Made by a program: the position numbers and the translations under genes | Notes under the pieces: model-generated | Told to the model about the DNA's origin: nothing | The model's database searches: none | The model's input: only the letters and a program-made list of their open reading frames with translations | Virus record (IMG/VR): IMGVR_UViG_3300021364_000001 | Span: 1 to 64,000 of that record | DNA: 64,000 nucleotides | Strand: one strand, 5' to 3' | DNA from: a virus | Part shown: positions 51,801 through 59,769 of the stretch, piece by piece | Position numbering within the stretch: the first letter of the stretch is position 1 | Layout of the letters: the number at the start of each line of letters is the position of its first letter

Positions 51801-52150
51801 TCTTGTAAGTTTTCTGCTTTCTTATCTTGCTCTAATCCTTCTGCTCTCTTCTTTGCCCTCTTCTGATCTTTTAGTCTCTTCTTCTCATCCTCAATATGAT
51901 CCTCACGGAGATTCAGGATTGCTTCCTGATTTTTCATGTAGGTGCCCATGAATCCCTTCATGGATGTAGTCATCTCTTCCATGACCACACCAATCGAGTT
52001 GGTGGTAGCACCCAGACTATTGATCGCCTTGATATTCTTTACAGCACCATCTGTGGGTTGCGTAACCGCCTTCCCACCAATCATGACAGTGATTCCTTTA
52101 CCACCTGTGGATGGGGGAGTTACATATTTGTAAAATCTTATCTTTGCCAT
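48875..52150 (-). CDS. Tape-measure-like hub protein with amidase and lysozyme-like domains
   Basis: 1091 residues. Order: a charged coiled coil (75-130), hydrophobic helices (130-310), an amidase_2/PGRP domain (about 465-630; metal ligands suggested by H473 in FLHWTAGGG, H488 in KYHSIV, H571 in MTHAEAA), a C-x2-C pair (FCPWC, 721-725), and a lysozyme/transglycosylase-like domain (about 738-890; E747 or E748 in AREESRGKW). Amidases cut the Ala-muramic bond and lysozymes the glycan. The IL-x-Y-x-x-DA-x-MG repeat occurs twice (near 695 and 978). Likely acts in the central tail at DNA entry. Confidence 0.75.
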   Translation of the reverse strand: MAKIRFYKYVTPPSTGGKGITVMIGGKAVTQPTDGAVKNIKAINSLGATTNSIGVVMEEMTTSMKGFMGTYMKNQEAILNLREDHIEDEKKRLKDQKRAKKRAEGLEQDKKAENLQEGKRDKKSTFGEKSKKVAAGAFGFFKGLASLFSNLFRTLVLYEILDWFSNPENIKKIKKMLEAIKAIGTWLKDTYGFLINMGLDGIVSFMENPFSFEGVFGILKFITALGLIFAPAAVAKLGLGLLFKLMGSLGSKGLANAVFGFMSKMGMAVFNVMKGVVSFLVGSGMGWALMGIAGIGALGIALGSKAKAPGVEEGKTELDETLENGGMVGAPMSGDMFSDEGLDEKADGGKVKKKAAGGGWITGPMSGYPVSLDGGASTSFIGHGTEWVGRRSAGGDAFVIPFNTPATSGGRNGLTSLRMQQAKAGGYSLPSFAMGGKLSNTKNPRRDGSQEENRLAGMESLRKLAQGGKIFLHWTAGGGNFKQSGKYHSIVQGDGSIYRAHPYDQRSGVAHTYLRNGQGIGMAVAAMAGSGGNYVWPSGKQISSLSGEIADIAKKRGWKESDINVKNIMTHAEAASGKDGQLPGNDNYGPTAWGGDGARWDLWHLTKDGEKGSGGHIIRNQVRKMLGMPEIPVPPDAGSPNPAKAAASKGSTKNNATNTNNQSGSSEGSTTNTFDSTSSYLSAEKMAAFFTGNAGLIGDYAADAKEMATGGNLNLGISGPFCPWCKSGKKYASGGVYAPVLDLIAREESRGKWDAMAPGTTLPGATDMTIAQVAAKATGAVGKWQNLPRFLVARAKAVGLDPMTDKYNAENQTKIAVHLIEKGQAGVTPGMMKDNPQEAMIRLAKVWAAVPVPKDMQGHSRAVKKGESYYAGVGSNAAHIGVDEMLKALSGGGYPKFDPNKKYATGDIVNKDGKLRIFDGMGWGDYEGDGPTAQGTATDTQVSANTGGVSVDPVTGEETAHGEKKKNPMEALMGKMDILKKYVQDAQEMGSGTPSGGLAAGIDESDLRPRSGDQLAAKQKAEDEAKAEAGENVSLTSTQLPAAGGNSSPPQQVAAEVDMPASGPYEIPANAYARPRFGLTAEIFAEPVSIA

Positions 52151-55100
52151 TAACCGTTAAGGAGAGGAGATGCAGATGGACCACCAGCGGATTGTTTCCT
52201 ACCGCCACCCACGACTTGTGTCTGAATGACAGGTTGAACCGCGACCATTAATTGATTAGTCTTAGGTTCCTTCTCACGACGTGTCTTATCGACAGATAAT
52301 GTACTCAGTTTGTCTATCTTAGTATTTAGTGCCTCTGTCTCATCCGTTTTGACTGGTTTGAGATCAGACGCGGGTGTGGATGGTTGTGGGGCAGGAGGAG
52401 CAACAGACGGAGGTGCTTGTGGCGGAGTGGGATCAAACACACCCTCACTAGGTGTTCCACCACCCATTGCATCAGCATCCTTAGCATAATTACCTAAGAT
52501 GCCCAGTTTCTGAGCGAAGAACTCTGCCATCTTCTGTGCTGACAGATACTCAGTCTTGGCATCTACTGTGGGTTCGGCAGTCTGATTAGCAGTATCTGTA
52601 CCGCCAGTATTAGAACTACTAGAATCAGTCCCAGTCTGGGTCGTAGAACCTGTTGTGGGTGCAGTGTAGTTACCAGATCCATCAGTGCTACCACCACCAG
52701 TCAGATTCTCCCAGTGCCATGCTTCATGACCATCAGGATTGTCTGTCTCATATCCAGGAATCTGCTTGAACCCGAAAGTTCCAGCATTCATTCTCAACCA
52801 CTTATATGCACCATCAGTAAACCAGAGGTCAACTGCCTTACCTAAACCGTGGTTAGATGTACCAGGGGCAGCAGCAGTACCAGGTCCAAGACGATTGTAG
52901 AGTTCTGCTTGCTTCTCATATGAACGATAAGATGAGTTGATTCTGAATGCAGAACCCATCTTAAATCCATCATCCGATGCCTTTGCCATCATCGCCTTGA
53001 ACTTAGGCGCGACATCTTTGGCGAGTTTATGTCCACCACCAATCGATGCTAGTTGATCCTCAGGCAATCTACCATTGACAGAACCACCAGAAGCAAACTT
53101 ACCCCAATCTCTTACAGGATCTTTTGCCGACTTCTTGGTGCTCATCACCATGGGATCGACCATCTTCTTCGCCATCTTATTGTGTGCTCTTACAGCACCA
53201 CCCACTGCCATCTCAGGGAGAGTCATGGGTTCACCAGGGTCACCAGACTCTGCTGCTGACATCAATGCATCTTCACCAGGGAATCCACCGTCAGGATCGC
53301 GGATCAGTTTTCTCTGTGCAAAGTCACCACCGATCATCTTAGCGATCGGGTCATCAGTCTCTGCTAACCAGGGTATCTTATAAAGGAGTTTCAGCAACTG
53401 TTCTGCTGCCCACTCACCAGCAAAACCACCTGCCATACCAGTGATAAAACCAGGTACACCACCAAACGGAGCACCGATAGCGAAACCAGCAGAGTAACCT
53501 AACAGACCACCAGTTGCTTTGAGTAGGGCGTTGATAGGTGATTCACCAAACATACCATAGTCCATGAGTGCCATGACTAGGGCAACGATCTTATCGATAC
53601 CACCAATCTTGGCATTCGCTTTTGCTGCTTTCAAGAACTCACGCATGTTCTTGAATCCAGGATTCTGGAATCCTGCTTTCAGAGCACCACCGATGGAATC
53701 CTTGATCTTGTCCATCTTGATCCCACCAAGAGGACCCTTCGGTGGGGAGTTGGCAAGATCCTTGACCTGCTTACCAATAGGATTCTTTTCTAAGAGAGGA
53801 CCAACGAAGTCCTTGACCTTCGCCATCGCCTTGTCGCGAAGCGCAGCAGGATTCTTTGCTAGTTCTGCAACATCACCAATCGCTTTTCCTGCTTTGGCAC
53901 CAAAGTCCCAGATACCTTGACCCAGACTCTTGACACCACCAATCAGTCTCTCACCACCCTCAGCAAACCATTTGTTTAGATTTTGGAATGCACCAACAGT
54001 AAATGAACCAACTGCCTTTGCACCAGTGACAGTAGCATCGACTGCTCGACCTGCAAGTCTCCTACCTCTACCAAATAAGTCACCCAGAGCGCCCATGACG
54101 CCCTTGCTGGTTGCTACTTCTTCTGCTGCTTCGGATGCTACCTTTGTACTACTTCGCTCTGCAATCTCAACGCCAGTCTTCTTCGCTACATCATCAGCGT
54201 TCTGAGCAACTGCTTTCTTTGTAGCATCATCTGCACCAGCAGGTAACAGATCCAGTGGATTAGGACACAGAGCACCAGCGACTCCACCTAGACCACGACG
54301 ACCACCACGACCGAATCTTCTTCTAGCAGCTCTATCACCAAATCTTCTTCTATATCTCTCTCGTGCAGTGAGTCTTCTACCAGAACGATCTCTCGATCCA
54401 CCTCCACCGCCGCCACCACGACTTTTCGGTGACGTTCCCTTTCGGAATGCTTCACCGATCTTACGCATTGCCTTGAAGTCGCCAATCAACTTCCAAGGCA
54501 TTAGGATACGAGATCCTACGAAGATACTTGCTAATCCTGCAACAATTTGCAGAACACCAAATACCTTATCGAGACCATTCTCGACAGCACTCTTGTTAGG
54601 ATCGTTACCAAATACTTTCGAGATCCCGTCAAGGACCTGGGTCATCCCCCACTTGGTAAACCATCGAGCAAGATCCCATATACCCTTGAAGAACTTCAAG
54701 AGTGTCTTGATCTTCTTTAAGTTTTCTGGTTTGGATAACCAGTCTAGTACACCCAGAGCAAGGAATGGAGCAACCAACTTGATCAATCCACCCATGAGCA
54801 TCTTCATGGGACTGAACAGGTTCTTCAACCATCCAAACTTAGATTTCTTCTCCTTCTTTGCTTCCTCCTCACCTATCTTCTCTTCTTTCTTCTCACTCAG
54901 TCCTTCTTGCTTTTCTTCTGCAAGTTTATCCTGCTGCAATCCTTTCTTTTTGCCCAGCATGTCTTCCTGGGCTTCAATTATCTCTACCTTATGCTTATGC
55001 TCTTTCTCTGTAACTTCTTTCTCTCTTTCTTGGAAAGCAGTGACAGAATCAGTATATGTCGTTACTACTTCTTTGAATTCTTTTGTCAGCAGACCGATGT

Positions 55101-55218
55101 CAGTCAGAACCACACCAAGACGATTGAAGGCAAACATCTGGGACTTGAATTGTTTGCCTAAATCGTCTGACCCAAACTTGGGTTTAATGGTTACAAATTT
55201 TCTGATCGTTGCTGCCAT
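52150..55218 (-). CDS. Tape-measure-like hub protein with M15 (VanY-like) peptidase
   Basis: 1022 residues from ATG 55218 (TAATG with the previous gene); an upstream extension to 55314 has no family features. Order: coiled coil (60-125), LDWLSKPENLKKIKTLLKFF (158-177, matching LDWFSNPENIKKIKKMLEAI of its neighbour), an Arg/Gly-rich stretch (262-310), hydrophobic Gly-rich helices (570-615), and an M15 peptidase domain (730-845) with TSNHGLGKAVDLW (H790, D797) and EAWHWE (H835) as zinc ligands. M15 enzymes cut D-Ala-D-Ala or L-Ala-D-Glu bonds. It ends with the same LGNYAKDADAMGGGTPSEGV repeat as its neighbour. Confidence 0.76.
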   Translation of the reverse strand: MAATIRKFVTIKPKFGSDDLGKQFKSQMFAFNRLGVVLTDIGLLTKEFKEVVTTYTDSVTAFQEREKEVTEKEHKHKVEIIEAQEDMLGKKKGLQQDKLAEEKQEGLSEKKEEKIGEEEAKKEKKSKFGWLKNLFSPMKMLMGGLIKLVAPFLALGVLDWLSKPENLKKIKTLLKFFKGIWDLARWFTKWGMTQVLDGISKVFGNDPNKSAVENGLDKVFGVLQIVAGLASIFVGSRILMPWKLIGDFKAMRKIGEAFRKGTSPKSRGGGGGGGSRDRSGRRLTARERYRRRFGDRAARRRFGRGGRRGLGGVAGALCPNPLDLLPAGADDATKKAVAQNADDVAKKTGVEIAERSSTKVASEAAEEVATSKGVMGALGDLFGRGRRLAGRAVDATVTGAKAVGSFTVGAFQNLNKWFAEGGERLIGGVKSLGQGIWDFGAKAGKAIGDVAELAKNPAALRDKAMAKVKDFVGPLLEKNPIGKQVKDLANSPPKGPLGGIKMDKIKDSIGGALKAGFQNPGFKNMREFLKAAKANAKIGGIDKIVALVMALMDYGMFGESPINALLKATGGLLGYSAGFAIGAPFGGVPGFITGMAGGFAGEWAAEQLLKLLYKIPWLAETDDPIAKMIGGDFAQRKLIRDPDGGFPGEDALMSAAESGDPGEPMTLPEMAVGGAVRAHNKMAKKMVDPMVMSTKKSAKDPVRDWGKFASGGSVNGRLPEDQLASIGGGHKLAKDVAPKFKAMMAKASDDGFKMGSAFRINSSYRSYEKQAELYNRLGPGTAAAPGTSNHGLGKAVDLWFTDGAYKWLRMNAGTFGFKQIPGYETDNPDGHEAWHWENLTGGGSTDGSGNYTAPTTGSTTQTGTDSSSSNTGGTDTANQTAEPTVDAKTEYLSAQKMAEFFAQKLGILGNYAKDADAMGGGTPSEGVFDPTPPQAPPSVAPPAPQPSTPASDLKPVKTDETEALNTKIDKLSTLSVDKTRREKEPKTNQLMVAVQPVIQTQVVGGGRKQSAGGPSASPLLNG

Positions 55219-55406
55219 TATAGGAATGATCCACCTTGTTTTTGCTTGGCACGTTCGCGCTCTTCTTCTTGTAGATATGCTAAAAGCAGATTCACGTAAA
55301 CATCCCTCTCCCAAGGGATCATATCTTCTAACTCAGTAAGTGAGTATTTGTGGTGTTGCATTAATGCGAAGTTAGTCTTGAACAAGTTCATGAGACTATC
55401 ATGCAT
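55218..55406 (-). CDS. Small hub-assembly protein (gp51-like)
   Basis: 62 residues (MHDSLMNLFKTNFALMQHHK, then MIPWERDVYVNLLLAYLQEE). The ALMxHH...WERDxYVxxL pattern resembles the small protein that follows gp26 in T4-like and Mu-like baseplate loci. It lies 5 nt after gp26 and is coupled to the tape-measure gene. The gp51 name is tentative. Confidence 0.55.
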   Translation of the reverse strand: MHDSLMNLFKTNFALMQHHKYSLTELEDMIPWERDVYVNLLLAYLQEEERERAKQKQGGSFL

Positions 55407-55411
55407 TAACG

Positions 55412-56113
55412 CTATGCGAAAAAAGCGGCGAGTCCTTCCAGAATGATAGTGTTATCTACCTTGGTTTTAGGATTCGTTACCACGAACTCATGCCTGAGTT
55501 TAGGCATTGTGTCGAAGAACTTTTGAATAGATTGGAACTGTTCACTGTTCATCTCACCGAGGAATTCCTTTGCTTCTTTCTTAGTGAAAGACTCATAGGT
55601 TTCATCTCCATCGTATACCTTCTCAATGCAGTCAGCAGCAAGTTCAAAGACATCTTCGATGTCAGGATCTTCCTTCATGTTAGTATCGATGAATGCATCG
55701 AGTGAAGGATACCTCATCTGCACCTTGACAGTATCAGTGAGTTTGACAATCTTCTTGTGATCCTTAGGAACATTGACTTCAATCTCATCGAGATTCAGTT
55801 GAACATCAACCTGAGTCTCTCCATCATCTTGACATGTGACTTTGAATTCACTAACCTCACCAACCGCCTTGGATCTAATCTTCAAGAAAAGATACTCGAT
55901 CTCAAACGTGGCAAGTTTCTCAACGTTAGGAACGTTGGTACATGCTTTAAGGATTTGCTTCACTGCTCGAATCATCTCCTTCTCGTTCTGGGACTCCATC
56001 GCGAGATAGAGGAGTTTTTCTTCTTTTACGAGGAAAGGTCGGTATGTGACCTTAGTACCACTGACAGGGAGTTTACACTCATAATCAGGCACTACAAGTT
56101 TAGGTAAAGGCAT
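55412..56113 (-). CDS. 26: Baseplate hub subunit gp26
   Basis: 233 residues (T4 gp26: 208). PKLVVPDYECKLPVSGTKVT followed by YRPFLVKEEKLLYLAMES and AVKQILKACT is the start signature of the T4 baseplate gp26 family. The C-terminus (MPKLRHEFVVTNPKTK) also fits. gp26 acts in hub assembly with gp27, gp28, gp29, gp5 and gp51. It lies between the gp19/gp54-family gene and the gp51-like gene. Confidence 0.85.
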   Translation of the reverse strand: MPLPKLVVPDYECKLPVSGTKVTYRPFLVKEEKLLYLAMESQNEKEMIRAVKQILKACTNVPNVEKLATFEIEYLFLKIRSKAVGEVSEFKVTCQDDGETQVDVQLNLDEIEVNVPKDHKKIVKLTDTVKVQMRYPSLDAFIDTNMKEDPDIEDVFELAADCIEKVYDGDETYESFTKKEAKEFLGEMNSEQFQSIQKFFDTMPKLRHEFVVTNPKTKVDNTIILEGLAAFFA

Positions 56114-56147
56114 AATCAGAAAATGACGATGTAATTATTTAGACGAG

Positions 56148-56894
56148 TTATCCGATGCTGAATCTCTGCACATCGGGGTTACCAGAACCTTCTACTTTGG
56201 TTCTAATCTCACTGAACGTGAATGTTTGTGCTCTGCCACCCTTCGTTTTCAGGGTCTTAGGAGATACTTGGTCGAATCTGTAACGCTCGAAGTAGAACTG
56301 AATATCCATTTGTAGAAGTCCAGTCTGTTCGTTATCAAACGTTTGAGTGCTGATGTTTGTAGGGAATGCACCAAACAGTTTCCACACACCAGTTGCTTGC
56401 ATGGGGTGCATACCTTTCTTGTTCTTGCCAGTTCTCTCGTCTCTTTGCGTCAACTTAAAGTTGGCACCATGCTCCCACTTGACGATCTGCAAATCAACAG
56501 TATAGTCGTCATAGAATGCTACGCTGTTGTCAGAATCAGAAGCAGCAGAGTGTAACCATGCTTCAAAGAAATCTCTATGCATCTGGTCCTTTGTAACCAA
56601 AAACGAGATAGTAATCTCTGAGTTGGTTTGTCCAGTAGCAAATCGACGCATCATACCAAAGTTATTAATCTCACTTGTAGTGAGTGCTCTACTTGGTGTA
56701 GTTACAGAAGCAGCATAGTAGTTGATAGTCTCATAGACTCTTTTAATACGAGCACCATTCACTGCACCATTCCCACCTTGACCAAATATGGGAGGTGCAG
56801 GAATCATGATCTGAAACAGATTGGTAGTTGCTGGTGCCAGGGCATTAGTAGCAACCAGATCTCTGAATGTATTAAATCTATTGGGACTTCCCAC
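56148..56894 (-). CDS. Tail-tube-family protein, gp54/gp19-like (GTG start)
   Basis: 248 residues from GTG 56894 (GTG overlaps the previous TAG as TAGTG; GGAG lies 9 nt upstream). RFNTFRDLVATNALAPATTN, VTTPSRALTTSEINNFGM and LFGAFPTNISTQTFDNEQTG, DIQFYFERYRFD follow the gp19/gp54 tail-tube fold. Neighbours gp48 and gp26 suggest the tube initiator (gp54 role) rather than the main tube protein. Confidence 0.68.
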   Translation of the reverse strand: MGSPNRFNTFRDLVATNALAPATTNLFQIMIPAPPIFGQGGNGAVNGARIKRVYETINYYAASVTTPSRALTTSEINNFGMMRRFATGQTNSEITISFLVTKDQMHRDFFEAWLHSAASDSDNSVAFYDDYTVDLQIVKWEHGANFKLTQRDERTGKNKKGMHPMQATGVWKLFGAFPTNISTQTFDNEQTGLLQMDIQFYFERYRFDQVSPKTLKTKGGRAQTFTFSEIRTKVEGSGNPDVQRFSIG

Positions 56895-57364
56895 TATTGT
56901 CTACTCCAAATGATGGAACTAGGAACGTCAAGATATCGACCCACAACATTCATAGTGAATTGCTCCAAGGGGAGCGGATACTTCATATCTTTGAGGTCAG
57001 CAGATGAGACCGTCTTGATATTACTTGCATTTGACATAAAGTATTTATGGTGGCAGCGACGAGGATATGATACGGATCCCCCGCCCCAAGATTTAGCAAC
57101 AGATACTCTGGTGCTAGGTCTAAGATAATGTATGTTTCCACCAGAGAACTGCTGGTTTGCCATGTCAATATCTGTAATCAGTACCATCGGGTACTTATCA
57201 TAGAATGGCAGATCTTTGGTTGCCGCAGAGTATGCAAAGAATATAACGTCACCTACCTTAAATCCCTTAGAATCAGGCAATCCATAAAATACCTGAGACC
57301 GATACCAGTCCTTAGACTTCTTACCCCCTCCTGCTAATTCTTTAACGTCGTTGAAGATGCTCAT
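56894..57364 (-). CDS. Conserved structural-locus protein, unknown
   Basis: 156 residues (MSIFNDVKELAGGGKKSKDW, then KGFKVGDVIFFAYSAATKDL and PFYDKYPMVLITDID, GGNIHYLRPSTR). The FYDKYP-x-VL and GxNxHYLxP elements recur in uncharacterised T4-like proteins at this locus. gp2, gp3 or gp51-type functions have been assigned to neighbours in other phages; I cannot choose. ATGA overlap with gp4. A CATAAATA box lies inside (57042-57049). Confidence 0.65.
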   Translation of the reverse strand: MSIFNDVKELAGGGKKSKDWYRSQVFYGLPDSKGFKVGDVIFFAYSAATKDLPFYDKYPMVLITDIDMANQQFSGGNIHYLRPSTRVSVAKSWGGGSVSYPRRCHHKYFMSNASNIKTVSSADLKDMKYPLPLEQFTMNVVGRYLDVPSSIIWSRQ

Positions 57365-57795
57365 ACCTTTAACTCGTGTTCTGTGAGTATCATGAATTCC
57401 ATCTTACGATCAGCACAATATTCTTTTGCTGCCTTCCACTTCGCATCATTGACAGCATACGTCTTAACTTCGCTCAGATACCTCTTAGTAACTCGTTTCT
57501 GTTTCTTGGGGGGAAGGGTCTGCTTCGACGGTTTAACCTCGATAATGAACCTCTGAGTCCTTCCAGTCCTGGTGCGTGCTCTGACGTAGAAGTCTGGAAA
57601 ATAGCGATGAACCCTATTATCGACAGGACTAACATAGGGGATGACAATCTCTTCACTGCCCCACTCCAATACATTCTCGTTCTTATCACACCATACCATA
57701 AATTTTCTTTCCCACAAACTCCTATAAATAATATTTGTGGGATCCCCCTTATACTTATGAGTGTTTGATGGTCTAAATTTTCCTGAATAACTCAT
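57361..57795 (-). CDS. 4: Head completion protein gp4
   Basis: 144 residues. GDPTNIIYRSLWERKFMVWC, VLEWGSEEIVIPYVSPVDNR, VHRYFPDFYVR and RFIIEVKPSKQTLPPK form the gp4 (T4 gp50/gp65) pattern, a TnsA-like nuclease fold with a D...E-x-K core (PDF and EVK). gp4 finishes the filled head before tail joining. Its ATG shares two bases with the divergent gp48 ATG. Confidence 0.88.
   Translation of the reverse strand: MSYSGKFRPSNTHKYKGDPTNIIYRSLWERKFMVWCDKNENVLEWGSEEIVIPYVSPVDNRVHRYFPDFYVRARTRTGRTQRFIIEVKPSKQTLPPKKQKRVTKRYLSEVKTYAVNDAKWKAAKEYCADRKMEFMILTEHELKV
57723..57730 (+). promoter_or_regulatory. Late promoter TATAAATA for gp48-gp53
   Basis: Perfect late box on the plus strand, 63 nt before the gp48 ATG, located within the coding region of gp4. 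Confidence 0.75.
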
Positions 57796-58813
57796 GGCGA
57801 AACAAGGTAAAAAGTCTAAGAACCAGAATAAATCTCAGTCCAAAGGGGCAAAGAGTGGTGGTAGACTTATTTATCCGTTGCAGATGCCTCGTGGACCGCG
57901 AGGCAATAATGACGGATCGATTTCGCGTGACCGTACGTTTGGTACGGAGCAGATGGATTATCTCAAACTGATGATCTATGATTCTGAGAAGACTAATCAA
58001 TATACTTATTCAGGAAAAGGCAAGAACCCTGGTTCTACTGGTAATAAGGACGCTATCCTTAAAACCATCTACCTGTACCTTCCACATGAACTGAACGAGA
58101 CTTATAGCACCTCATACGATAAGGTTGCACTGGGTCCTTTCGGTGACATTGCTGTGGAAGCAATGAGATCAGGTAATATCGACAACATCGCCCAGAACAT
58201 CCAGCAAGGTGCTAAGAACGCCAAACCTGAGGTTGCTTTCAACGCAGTCTCTGGTATCTTCAATGGTGCTGCTAGTCTGTTTGGTGTTAGTGGTAACATG
58301 AACAAGAACCAACTCGCTGCTTTGGCGAAAGGAAAGGTGTTCAACCCATATGAAGAGACTGTCTTCAAAGGTGTGAACTATCGTTCTCACAACTTCAACT
58401 TCCAGATGGCACCACGCAATGCTGAGGAAGCACAAGCGATTGAGAACATCATCACGGCACTGAGAGACGCCATGCTACCCAACATCAGTGGTGATGCTCG
58501 CTGGTTGACCGTTCCTAGGTTCTTCCGTTGCGAACTGGTGAGATATACACCTGGCAAAGCGGCAACCAGAGCAAACTTGAATGATAAACTCTCTGCTCCT
58601 GAGAGAATGTCTGTTCTTTTGACATTCCCAGTGAACATGGTTCTCACTAACATGCAAGTCAACCTGACACCATCAGGTCAGCACACTTCACTTCGTACTG
58701 CGAATATGGATGGTGTTGATTATGGTCCTGCCAGTTATAACCTGCAACTCAGTTTTGACGAGACTGCATTCATCACTCGTAATATGTACAACGGCGGCAA
58801 GAAATCGAAATGA
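57794..58813 (+). CDS. 48: Baseplate tail-tube cap gp48
   Basis: 339 residues. A basic N-terminus (MAKQGKKSKNQNKSQSKGAK) precedes the gp48 core (YLYLPHELNETYSTSYDKVA, VFKGVNYRSHNFNFQMAPRN, YNLQLSFDETAFITRNMYNG). gp48 closes the central hub and, with gp54, starts tube growth. It overlaps gp53 by ATGA. It and gp53 are the only genes in the window on the plus strand. Confidence 0.88.
   Translation: MAKQGKKSKNQNKSQSKGAKSGGRLIYPLQMPRGPRGNNDGSISRDRTFGTEQMDYLKLMIYDSEKTNQYTYSGKGKNPGSTGNKDAILKTIYLYLPHELNETYSTSYDKVALGPFGDIAVEAMRSGNIDNIAQNIQQGAKNAKPEVAFNAVSGIFNGAASLFGVSGNMNKNQLAALAKGKVFNPYEETVFKGVNYRSHNFNFQMAPRNAEEAQAIENIITALRDAMLPNISGDARWLTVPRFFRCELVRYTPGKAATRANLNDKLSAPERMSVLLTFPVNMVLTNMQVNLTPSGQHTSLRTANMDGVDYGPASYNLQLSFDETAFITRNMYNGGKKSK
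57868..57875 (-). promoter_or_regulatory. Late promoter GATAAATA for gp4 unit
   Basis: Minus-strand GATAAATA 73 nt before the gp4 ATG, inside the first codons of gp48. It mirrors the plus-strand box at 57723-57730. Confidence 0.5.
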
Positions 58814-59769
58814 CGCATTACTTCGGATACCTACCTAACGTCAGAGTACGTGTTTCTTCGTTTAGACAGAATAACGTTGAACCGTTCGTTGCTGCAAAGA
58901 ATATCTTCCGTAGAGTGAAGATCAGAGAACAGATCCAAGACGATATTCTTGGTTTTGAGCAGTATACCGTTGGAAATAACGAAAGACCCGATCAGGTCGC
59001 TACTGAGTTGTATGATGACCCTGAATTAGATTGGGTAATCCTTCTCTGCAACAATATCATCAATATCTACAATGATTGGCCGATGAGTGAGCAGGAACTC
59101 TATGACTATGTGGCGTCCAGATACAACAATGTGAATGGAGTTCACCACCATGAGACATACGAGGTCAAAGACGACCTAGGTAATGTCTTAATGGAAGCAG
59201 GAAAGGTCGTAAACTCTACTTTTCAATATATTACTAGTGACAATATCACTGTGGTTCCTAGTGTATATCCTGTTTCTAACTATGACCACGAAAGAGCATT
59301 AAACGACGAAAAGTCGAATATCTGGGTTTTGCGTCAAGAATACATTGATGACTTTGTTGACGAATTTGAAGAACTTCTCCAATATGCTCCAAATGAAGAA
59401 TTGGGCGATGGAGAAGATATTAAGATGACAGTTGATGCTGTGGAAGAGATCTTCATTGATAAGAAACTCATTTACAGCACAGAATACGGTCTGGCACCTT
59501 CTCTGGCATTTGCTGGACAGCAAGAATTGACCAATAGAACGGTTACGACCACAACACTCGATTCTGGCGCTACGATAACTCAGACAGAGAATACCACCAG
59601 TGCAAACACGGGTTCTGGACTGATTAACTCGTCTGGGGTGCTGGCAGGTACTACGGACGCTTCTAGCACCGCTCAGACAAGTTCTAGCAGTAGTTCATCG
59701 AGCAGCAGCAGCGGATCCAGCGGATCCAGTGGTTCCAGTGGCAGTTCGGGCAGTAGTGGCGGTTACTAA
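58810..59769 (+). CDS. 53: Baseplate wedge protein gp53 with Ser/Gly tail
   Basis: 319 residues; T4 gp53 has 196. The core (AAKNIFRRVKIREQIQDDIL, YTVGNNERPDQVATELYDDP, ELDWVILLCNNIINIYNDWP) is the gp53 LysM-like wedge protein that joins wedges around the hub. The extra C-terminal about 80 residues are Thr/Ser-rich and end in a run of Ser followed by five SGS-type triplets and GGY. Its stop overlaps the convergent glutaredoxin-like gene. Confidence 0.9.
   Translation: MTHYFGYLPNVRVRVSSFRQNNVEPFVAAKNIFRRVKIREQIQDDILGFEQYTVGNNERPDQVATELYDDPELDWVILLCNNIINIYNDWPMSEQELYDYVASRYNNVNGVHHHETYEVKDDLGNVLMEAGKVVNSTFQYITSDNITVVPSVYPVSNYDHERALNDEKSNIWVLRQEYIDDFVDEFEELLQYAPNEELGDGEDIKMTVDAVEEIFIDKKLIYSTEYGLAPSLAFAGQQELTNRTVTTTTLDSGATITQTENTTSANTGSGLINSSGVLAGTTDASSTAQTSSSSSSSSSSSGSSGSSGSSGSSGSSGGY
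59670..59767 (+). repeat. Ser/Gly codon repeat at gp53 C-terminus
   Basis: Tandem AGC/AGT/TCC serine codons and GGATCCAGC-like 9-nt units encode a Ser run and then (Ser-Ser-Gly) triplets. Such a tract is prone to slippage and length change. Confidence 0.75.

Noticed and set aside
55219-55314. N-terminal extension of the M15-bearing protein
   Set aside because: The extra 32 residues overlap the gp51-like gene; the TAATG junction at 55218 is the usual style in this genome.
54368-55339. Open frame of 323 codons on the plus strand
   Set aside because: Shadow of the M15-bearing tape-measure-like gene; Pro/Phe/Ser-rich without a domain.
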